From Bigelowiella natans CCMP2755 (lineage: Eukaryota > Cercozoa > Chlorarachniophyceae), in assembly GCA_000320545.1 (NCBI GenBank), contig ADNK01003308.1, positions 1 through 27,492 of the forward strand: a stretch of DNA of 27,492 nt. Reading direction: 5' to 3'. Made by a program: the position numbers and the translations under genes. The notes under the pieces are model-generated. The model searched no databases and was not told the origin of the DNA. It saw only the letters and a list, made by a program, of their open reading frames with translations. The stretch's first letter is position 1. Every line of letters starts with the position of its first letter. Shown in pieces: positions 19,747 through 27,492 of this stretch.

Positions 19747-22661
19747 AAGTTTCCAGAGATGATTGATTCAAAGAAGACAGTGGCAGCACAAGTCTTCGCT
19801 AAACAATGATGTCAGTTATCGATCGGAGTTTCGACCTCAAAACCGAATATGCATGATAAGAGCAATAACAACAGTATTGACAATTTTGAATCAATGAATC
19901 TTAAACTGGAATAAGGAACATGCTATGAGAGCGGCACAGATGCGACATGGCCAGACAGGAGAAAGCCTTCTGTTGACTCATGATGCATTCTATTCCATTC
20001 TAATCTCATTATTTCACTAATTCATGCATTACTGCAGCCGTCACCTCCTTTCTTGATAGTCCCTGCAAAATGCACGATAGGAGATTGCACATTATCCATG
20101 AGTAGAAGGACGGACGGTCTCCATGTCTTAGCATGAGGCCGATCAGCACCATCGAGCTTGAGCAAGTACTTGCGGACAAGTTGGTAGATGAGGGCTTGCC
20201 TCACGTCACCCCAATTTGTCTTCTGATCTTTATAGCTGGCGAGCATATGCAAGGAGTCAATAAATTATGACAACCTAGCACTACTATTTTAACAATGTAC
20301 ACTTTCAACACCTATGCAGTGTCCCCCCCCCCCCCCCCGAAATGGCTATCTAACAAGATAACTCTCTAAGAAACCGAGTATATAAATGATGAATTGGTAG
20401 CCTTGGGGAAACTGAGACCATTTTATTTTTCTATGCGAATATCACATAATGTTCCAACGATATTTTGGTACAATATCGAAGGTTCCTACTATCTTCTCTT
20501 AATTTAACTACTACTACCACTAGTACTGCTACTTCTAACAACTGATACTGTACTGCTAGAAAGTTGTTTACTTACAGCAGAGCAACGAAGATCCCTATCA
20601 TGCATAAGAGCGCTAGTCCCGCATAGAGCGGATCCAGGTAAAACATCACGCCCACATTGAGGAAGAAACCCGCCAGGCACGTCGCTCGAGAGAACCACTT
20701 AAACTGCGGCCGGAAGCTCGGAACACCCGAGACCGACACGAGGAAACAAGCAAGATTCGTGCACGCATAGGACATGCAGAAGAACGAGGTGATGATGGGG
20801 GCGATGACGTCTAGGTCACCCATGAAGACACATGCCTGTGATATACACCAGGTTAGCAGAACCGCACGTAGAGGCTCGTCAGCACCACGAGTCCCCCAGG
20901 ATAGCCAACTTGTCCCCGGAAACAGCTTGTCCCTGGCCAGTGCTTGAAGGATTCTCGCTCCCCCAAACAGCGCTCCGAGGCATGAGGAGGCTGTACTCAC
21001 CAAAACGCCGACAGTGATGACGAGCGGCGCCCAGCAGCTGTCTTGCAGAACGTTCTCGTTTCCAGTCAAGGTTGCACGGTCAAAAGCGCCGCCACAGGCG
21101 ACCATCAAGAGCGTGTATACGATGAAGGCGGTTAGCACAGCCCAGAGGGTTCCTCTTCCAATGTCCTTGCCGGGGTCTTTAAGGTCTCCAGAGAGGTTTG
21201 CCCCCTCCATTATTCCTGTCACGGCAGGGAATATAATGGCGAAAACGCCGCCGTAAGTGCACTTTTCGCCTCCGCAAGCATCGTCGTTAGTGTATGAGGT
21301 CCATGTATTCTGCCTTAAAAGCCTCTCGGAGAATCTATAATATCCAGCAATTAAATTAAAAATCCAAATAGATAAGTATGTACATATAAAGCAAAAGCAA
21401 CGAAGAGGAGAAGATTATTTGCACATCTCGAATAATGACCTTTGATGTCTTCCACCTCCGCTCAGCTCTTTTGGAGAAGCGAAGAGAATGGACAAGCCAC
21501 CAACCAGTATGCTGCTGGCCAGAACGACGAATAAGCTGACGTTTATTTTTGTGAATAACCCCGCACCTGCAAGAGAAATCAGGAGACACACGAGGAGCGA
21601 CAGCGATGTGGAGGCAACGAGGACCTGAAATCACATGGAATGACAAGAAAACGCATGTCCTAATTATAAGAGGGGGGAAGGAGAGGGGAGGAGCATTAGA
21701 GTCAGCATTATGCTGGCAGAGCGCTACTACCCAGTGCCCTCCATCTGGAAACCATGTTTGCTGGATTTCTTCGCCAACCTATTTGACGATGAAACAGCGA
21801 CATCACCGACCAATCACATTAGTATTATTGTAAAAAGGAGAACTACTATATACCCTCTCTTCTCCCTGGACTGGAATGTGGAAGTGCCCTCTTCATGCAT
21901 AATTGCATATACGACAAAAATGATAGCCCCCCCCCCCCCCCCTTCTCTTTGGATTACCCCTGCAGCGTAGAACGTAGCACCGACAGCATAAGACATGTAG
22001 AAGAGAATTCCCATCGCACCACCCATCTCTGGACCAAGGCTGCGAGAGATCATATAATAGCTCCCCCCTCCCTGCATCTTCCCATTGCTCAGCATGGCAG
22101 CTAGCGAGAGCACTGTGAGTACCGTTTGTACCTCACCCAGAATGAACATGGAGAGAACCCCCCCCCACCCTGCTTGTCCGACAGCCCATGGAAGTCGAAG
22201 AAACAGGATGACTCCGAGGATGTTGAGCAGGCATGGCACGTATACACCGTTTAACACGCCAAGTTGGTTTCGTTCGCCTTCCGATGGCCCTTCTCTGGAG
22301 CAGCCACTATCGACTATGGGTGGTAGATAGAAACAGGGGGTGATTTAAATGCTAATTCTAGCTGAGTAGTAGGTTCCACCTGTCGCGATGCTTATTTTCC
22401 TGTATCCGGACGTCATTGGCAGGAAGCTTCAGGGGTACCTCTGGGAGGAGGAGGAGGGGCAGGGCATCAATATGTTGGCCTGAAATATCAGTTACTGTTC
22501 CGGAGACCAGGAGATATCCCAGAGATCATCAGAGACGCAGAAAGATCCGACGGGAAAAATCTCACAAAATCGCCACATTAAGTTCTCAGCGACAACGTTG
22601 TGGTTATTGACGCAATACCTGTAATCCCTGGTAATGCGCTAAATTGGATCCGATTTGTGGG
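18276..22661 (-). CDS. SLC12-type cation-chloride cotransporter, nine exons, 5' end unresolved
   Basis: Minus-strand exons, 5' to 3': 22661-22619, 22479-22380, 22294-21958, 21778-21731, 21624-21440, 21334-20576, 20235-20045, 19711-18594 and 18434-18276; all junction phases agree. From 22294 on this gives 931 residues. SLC12 carriers move Cl- with K+ and/or Na+ through 12 membrane segments. Visible: TM1 (NGVYVPCLLNILGVILFLRL), the SNGKMQGGGSYYMISRSLGP loop, TM4-5 in exon 21624-21440, TM6 with FPAVTGIMEGANLSGDLKDP, TM8 with GGARILQALARDKLFP, TM11-12, then the cytoplasmic domain: NWGDVRQALIYQ, TWRPSVLLLMD, RPNTVIVPFW, SIGTIDMWIMDG and the final LRLPEFP, LTNDLPPTAMIS. The Gly-Gly-Gly-Ser-Tyr-Tyr loop resembles KCC members, but ion choice is not settled. 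A 48-bp microexon (21731-21778) is needed. The first exon(s) with the start codon lie above 22661 and were not found. Probably at the plasma membrane or contractile vacuole; location not shown by sequence. Confidence 0.92.
18443..18486. repeat. (CA)n microsatellite in transporter intron
   Basis: Lies in intron 18435-18593. Read through without splicing it would insert a Val-Cys repeat into the transporter, which removes any doubt that the intron is spliced. Confidence 0.9.
19715..19744. repeat. (ATG)n microsatellite abutting a splice acceptor
   Basis: On the transcribed strand this is (CAT)n running to within 1-2 nt of the acceptor AG at 19713-19712. Confidence 0.9.
21928..21942. repeat. Poly-C/poly-G tract in transporter intron
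   Basis: C homopolymer of about 15; a similar tract occurs in another intron of this gene at about 20323-20338. Confidence 0.9.
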
Positions 22662-23069
22662 CTAAAGAGATAGATCTATTCCCCACGCACGTGCGGTGTT
22701 GAGGCGGAGCAAGGAGCTGATCAAGTAATGACTACTGGGGAAATATCCTGCAAAAACACCCAAAATCAAGCAAATCTCACGGAGAATGCCTGCGCTTCTG
22801 AAAACCCATATCTCACATGTCTTGTGTTGCTGGGAAGAAGCAGTAACTCCAATGGAGGGCACTAGATCTATGCGCGGGCAAAAAAAGAGCTCGAGGCAGC
22901 AAGGATCTATGTGCGGGTATAACCATACAAGCGACATTGAGATTCTGCCTGGTTTCGACTTTTGTATCCATAGCGCCCCCAGTCGGCGAATGCAGCTCAT
23001 GCCAGAAGCGTGGAGCTGTACTGATAGTGCACATTGTGGTTGTCAATTTCGCAACGCAACGCAACCCCA
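22662..23069. promoter_or_regulatory. Divergent intergenic region between transporter and ADAM genes
   Basis: The two genes are head to head. This stretch must hold the first transporter exon(s) and probably both promoters. A good minus-strand acceptor (TTTTTGCAG at about 22750-22758) suggests a further short transporter exon, but its donor is not clear. No TATA box is evident. Confidence 0.45.
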
Positions 23070-25153
23070 ATGGCGACCCCCCATTATCTTCCCCTGTTAG
23101 CTGCCTTATCACTGAGTCTCACTGTAATCAGCGCCAACAGGCACCTTTATCGTCATGACCAGAACTTGCTGAATGCTCTTGAAGACTATGAAAACGTCGA
23201 AATTCTGGTATTATTTATGGCTTCATTTGCAGCAGCAGTATCTTTTGCATCCTGTCCAACAAGCTCGGTCTAATAATAAAGCTTTGATGCACAGAGCTTT
23301 GACACCAACGCGGAGGGATCACACCCGATTCAGCTTCAAGATGTTCATCCCGACGAGCATCCTTCTGCCCTTACAATCACTTTTGAGGCGTATGGAAAGT
23401 AACGTTTTAGGGTTAGCGCCAAATGTAGCAGCAACAGCAGTAGCACCAGCAGCTTATCGTAATACCCACTGCCTCCCCTCCATTTGAATATCAGGAACTT
23501 CACCATGAGGGGGACCGTAAAGTCAATGTTCAGTCCAAACTACCGAGAGGTATCTTATTGTTGTAGCAACATTCGTAATACTGCACAATCTCCTGCTCAA
23601 AAACATGTAAAACGCATTGAGCATAGAACCAAAAGATCATCGGTCCCCAAAGTATGTGTATCGGTAGAACTGCACATGTCACCAAGCTCTTACTAGTTGT
23701 TTCTGCGTACAATATACACATACAACAAGCCACTTGAAGCTGACTCCACCCCCCCCAAATGTCTCCCCCCCCCCGATAATCTGCTGCTATTCTGCATCAC
23801 CCCTCCCTGAAGGTTCAAATAGGGTCCAACTTTGTGGAGAAAATTGAGAAGGTGACAACAATCGACAAAGATACTTACACGGGTTGCAGTTTACCGTGCT
23901 GTGGTGCTGTGCATTGTGCCCATACTTCTATTACCAGGGACTCACCAAGTGCTACTACCATGGGTCAATCGAGGACGATGGAGATAATAGTAATAATAAC
24001 ACGACGATAGCGAAGGCGACAAAGCGGAAGAACGACAATATTGACAATAAGATCCATCAAGAAAGAGGAAAAAGTAGTGTGGATGCTGCTGCGGCTAGCG
24101 CAGTCTTCTCTACCTGCCATGGTATACAAATAAAGACAAACAGCAAGTAGATGCCTATACATCAACACTTTGATGCTAACATGTCATAGCAAATGTGTAT
24201 ATAATTCATTTAATATATATACATAACATGGTTAGGGGGCCTTCTTGCTTATTTTTCGATCAATGGAGAAAGACACAACATTCACTACCTGCGTGAGGAG
24301 AAAAGGTCCAGACGATGCCAGAGACGACTAGTTATTGCTGGAACCTTTCCTAAGCGTTTCTTCTGCCCCATGAATACGACTGAACATGCCCTCTCGTGTG
24401 TAGTTGATCTATAGTAGGAACTCTTTCGCCAATTGATTTTTTGAAGACTAGCACTCGCACTAGCAATAGCTGTAATAAAATATCGGAGTTAAGAGTGGAT
24501 AGGCTGTCCATAATCGGCCAAAACAAACAGCGACATTACCATCATGATCATTCTCCTGCTCCTCCTCCTCCTCATTGTTGTTGTCTTTGCAGACACATAA
24601 TCTACAACGTTAAGAACCATAAGTCGGAGGATGGTCCTTATACATGCGGTAAGCAGCGATTATGTGATAATGATGATGATGATGATAATGACGATGGTGA
24701 CGATGACGATAGTGAAGATGGTGACGATATATTTCTGATAGTCGTTGCGAATATTGATGATGACTCGCTAAGCTATGATTTCTATCGTTTTGTATGTGAG
24801 AGATGATGACGATGCTGCTGAGGGTTTCTCTATAGTGTATCTCCTGTCAATAAATCGGTGATTGATTGGTAATTGCAGGCCACAAGCAAGCTGGTGACAA
24901 AGCTCATGATCATGATCATTCGAAGCATAACCACACTTCTCCACATGGTAAGTCCTGTATTAAATCACATATTTATCGTGTTTACAAACCAAGCGTGGGA
25001 AGGGAAAGAATGGCTAGGGAAAACACAGAAGACAGGCAGGAACCATTCTTTGGATTTGGAACTATTTATGATGATTATATGCGCTAACGCTGTGTGGGCA
25101 TTTTACACATCAATAGCTTCCTTTCCCAATAAAAAAACGTCGCTCTCACCATA

Positions 25154-25196
<43 letters not shown>

Positions 25197-26927
25197 TGCT
25201 CTGTTAATAGAGCTTGCGAATGTGCATACCCTCCGGGCTAACGAGGTAGCAGCAGCAATCTTAAGTTGGGGGGTGATGAGTGATACATTCTCAAAGAGCT
25301 GTCAAGCCGTGATTGGGGAAGATCTCTGTACCCACGTCATCGCTTCATCTGCTGCTTTTGTCCTTCCTCCTTTTCATGATTTTGTAACAGTTTAGGATTG
25401 TTTTAGCTGCCACCTTTCTCCCCCCCCCCCCCCTCCCTCTCCTTCCTCATCTTCCTCCCCTCCTCAATCTTCACAGTGTCAGGTCCGGAATCCGAACAAA
25501 GTACTGGATCTTCTCATCATCAATGACCTGCCTCGGTGGTTATAATGCAATGATCAACGATGATATATATAATAGCGAGCAATCAATAAGCAAATGTTTC
25601 AGAGACTGCAGTAGTCTTGGTGTTACGAGGGGGTTTCCTTAGAATTAGTATAGTAAGTGCCATGTGAACAAACAACGCTGATGAACTGATGAATTGACAT
25701 ACGTGAATGAATCGTACACAATCAGTTGTTAGCCATCATGTAATAGAGACAATTTGTTTTTCGAATTACGTCAATTAATCTCCCCCCCACCTCCCCACAC
25801 ACACTCTTCCTCCTCCTCCTCCTACTACTACTACTACCTACTACTACCCACCATCACCACCACTAGATACAACAGTTTTGGGCAAGATGGAGCTGCGATG
25901 ACGATGGACACTAACATAGCCGTTGCAATTCTAAATGCATACTATGAGGGAGGCACTGCTGCTGGGACGAATGACGTCTTTATAGGAATCACCAATGTAC
26001 CACAGGGCGTTCTTGACTGTACGGTATGACTGTGGAGGATGTTCTCTCTCCTTTTCTCTCTTTCTCCCACTTTCTCTCTCTTTTCTTTTTTCTAGAGGAT
26101 CGGATTCTGCTAAATAATATTTATGCTGGTGATGATGAAAGGCATTTTCCATATCCTTCTCTCCCCCCCCTCCCAATATTTTTCTTCTTCTCCTCCTCCT
26201 CCTCCTCCTCCCCCCCCCGTATGTTTACACAGCTGCGAATCAACTTGGTTGGGCAGCTGACCTTCACAGATCAAACACGGTTTCTCCAGGAATTTAACAT
26301 CGTCAACGCGGTAGTAGGACCGATGATTAGGATGATACGTTTACCCTGCATTCTATCTTAATAAGCTGTTTCGCTTGTCGGGGTAGACTCACATGTCCAT
26401 GGGTAGTGCCTTGAAGGCCTTCGGCCGAATCCTTCAACGCAAGCAGCTTTCAGCACCATCATCACCATCATCATCATCATCAATGCATGATATACAAATG
26501 ACAGGGCAATGGAGAAATAGATACTGGTGCCTACTTAGACTCCCTGCAGCAATTTACAAACGCCAGAGAGGTCATGCTGAGTATTGTAAGTGAGGTGGAT
26601 GGTGAGGATGATAATCACGACAACATAATGCATGCATGCATGCATGTTTTCTCACTACTCAACTCGTTTACTGTGAGAACATCCCTACCATCATCATCAC
26701 TATCATCATCGTCATCATTACCATCGCCATTATGATCACCACCACCATCATCATCATCATCATCATTATCATCACCATTCACGAAATAATCATCTACCAG
26801 GTTCAGCTTGCTTCGATATTTGGCGACATCGATAACGTTCATATCCTCTCGAGCCTGGATTTTGGCGGGTAATGTGAAACAGCTGCTATTCGCTACATCC
26901 TTAACAGGGGTGGTGATGATTGTTTCA

Positions 26928-26959
<32 letters not shown>

Positions 26960-27284
26960 CATACGTTTCTTAAATGATACATTTTCCCCTTGTCAGGTCA
27001 ACAATCGGACTGGCTTTCATCGGGACAACATGCGACACAAACGGCTTCAACACGGGGGTCAACCAGGTCATCATCCAACCCTTATATGCGTTTTGGAGGG
27101 GGGAAGGGGGGAGGGGGGGTATAGTAATAGAGACGATAATGATGATGATGGATGATGATGATGATAAATCTTTTATCATCGATTTCTGCACTCATCGTTG
27201 TTGCTGTGATTATGTTTGATAATAATGATCAGTTTACACGAAACCGAGCTGATTTCCATGCCGCTATTCTTGCTCATGAGCTTG
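23070..27284 (+). CDS. ADAM (M12B) metalloprotease, ADAM10/17-like, sixteen exons, 3' partial
   Basis: Exons 23070-23207, 23295-23398, 23495-23549, 23813-23851, 23938-24121, 24236-24305, 24593-24648, 24879-24947, 25211-25245, 25477-25535, 25867-26023, 26233-26310, 26505-26585, 26801-26868, 26997-27066 and 27233-27284 join in phase to 438 codons. Residues 1-22 are a signal peptide (MATPHYLPLLAALSLSLTVISA). The prodomain shows LTITFEAYGKNFTM, SMFSPNYRE, CYYHGSIEDD, FSTCHGG, HIIYN and YTCGG; C215 is a candidate cysteine switch. A His-rich stretch (HDHDHSKHNH) follows. The protease domain has ECQVRNPNKVLDLLIINDL, LRINLVGQLTFTD, GEIDTGAYLDSLQQF, DNVHILSSLDFGG, STIGLAFIGTTCD and AHEL, the start of the HExGHxxGxxH zinc site with E437. 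The exon ends at the glycine of the motif, in phase 1; the remaining histidines, disintegrin and membrane parts must lie beyond the window. Inferred role: secreted or membrane ectodomain protease. Confidence 0.9.
24669..24727. repeat. Degenerate (GAT)n/(GAC)n tract in ADAM intron 7
   Basis: Acidic-looking open frame arises only from this repeat and lies between exons 24593-24648 and 24879-24947. Confidence 0.8.
25158..25193. repeat. (TC)n microsatellite just upstream of an ADAM splice acceptor
   Basis: CT dinucleotide run 18 nt before the acceptor AG at 25209-25210; it may serve as the polypyrimidine tract. Confidence 0.9.
26689..26770. repeat. (CAT)n-rich tract in ADAM intron 13
   Basis: Imperfect ATC/CAT triplets within the intron 26586-26800. 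Confidence 0.85.
26928..26959. repeat. (GAT)n microsatellite in ADAM intron 14
   Basis: Pure ATG triplets in the 128-bp intron 26869-26996. Confidence 0.9.
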
Positions 27285-27492
27285 GTTGTTGTCAAATCGT
27301 ACTACTACATAGCAGTATTGTTATGGTAGTAAGCAGTACACGGTGTTTTGTTGATGAGGAGGAGGGGGAATTTCTTGTACAGGATCATTACACGCACATC
27401 AAATGCATGCTGGTTATTTGTAAATTGCCATGGAATCCAACGGGGGGAGGGGGGGAGAGATACGAGACGATTACAAAAATGAATTGTGAAGT
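27285..27492. other. Window end inside the ADAM gene
   Basis: Probably intron. An acceptor-like TTCTTGTACAG at about 27371-27381 is followed by a short frame that does not supply the missing zinc-site histidines, so the next exon is not called. Confidence 0.4.

Noticed and set aside
22662-23000. Minus-strand 112-codon frame as the N-terminus of the transporter
   Set aside because: No resemblance to SLC12 N-termini and no splice path that joins it cleanly to the exon at 22661.
24441-24806. 121-codon frame with an Asp-rich tail in the ADAM region
   Set aside because: Only its 56-nt middle part (24593-24648) is an exon; the Pro-rich front is the polypyrimidine tract and the Asp-rich tail is an intronic GAT repeat.
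1-27492. CRISPR arrays, bacterial operons, rRNA or tRNA genes
   Set aside because: No spaced identical repeats, no rRNA-like sequence and no clear tRNA A/B-box pair were seen by eye; a tRNA scan would settle the last point.

Overview
The window looks like nuclear DNA of an intron-rich eukaryote. Every recognisable host gene is cut into exons by short GT...AG introns (about 85-490 bp), and introns and intergenic DNA are full of di- and trinucleotide microsatellites and poly-C tracts. The gene set is a PPR protein, an RLSMT/SETD3-type SET methyltransferase, an F-box protein with Tudor-like modules, an SLC12 cation-chloride cotransporter and an ADAM metalloprotease. It would fit an alga or another protist (a stramenopile is one guess), but I cannot assign a taxon. 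Exon models were built by hand: protein homology recognised by eye, GT/AG borders, and phases that agree across every junction I call.

Layout. 188-967: exons of a PPR-like protein (+). 968-3157: microsatellites, palindrome-rich DNA, a decayed minus-strand coding remnant and a two-copy hairpin repeat. 3158-6438: five-exon SET-domain protein-lysine methyltransferase (+). 6439-7505: intergenic DNA and one half of a second decayed minus-strand gene. 7506-13221: complete Ty3-type LTR retrotransposon with identical 326-bp LTRs, CATT target duplication and one uninterrupted 1657-codon gag-pol frame. 13222-13462: the other half of the interrupted gene. 14514-16213: eight-exon F-box protein with two Tudor/chromo-barrel-like modules (+). 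16214-18275: microsatellite-rich spacer. 18276-22661: SLC12-type transporter on the minus strand, 5' end unresolved. 23070-27284: sixteen exons of an ADAM metalloprotease (+), running to the HEL of the zinc-binding motif before recognisable coding sequence stops near the window edge.

How the parts relate. There is no operon-like unit. The transporter and the ADAM gene are divergent and probably share the roughly 400-bp interval 22662-23069 as a promoter region. The retrotransposon is a recent insertion into an already decaying gene. The most unusual items are the F-box protein with two reader-like modules, the retroelement's shortened integrase core and atypical zinc-binding spacings, and its strongly structured LTR carrying three CACGTG boxes.
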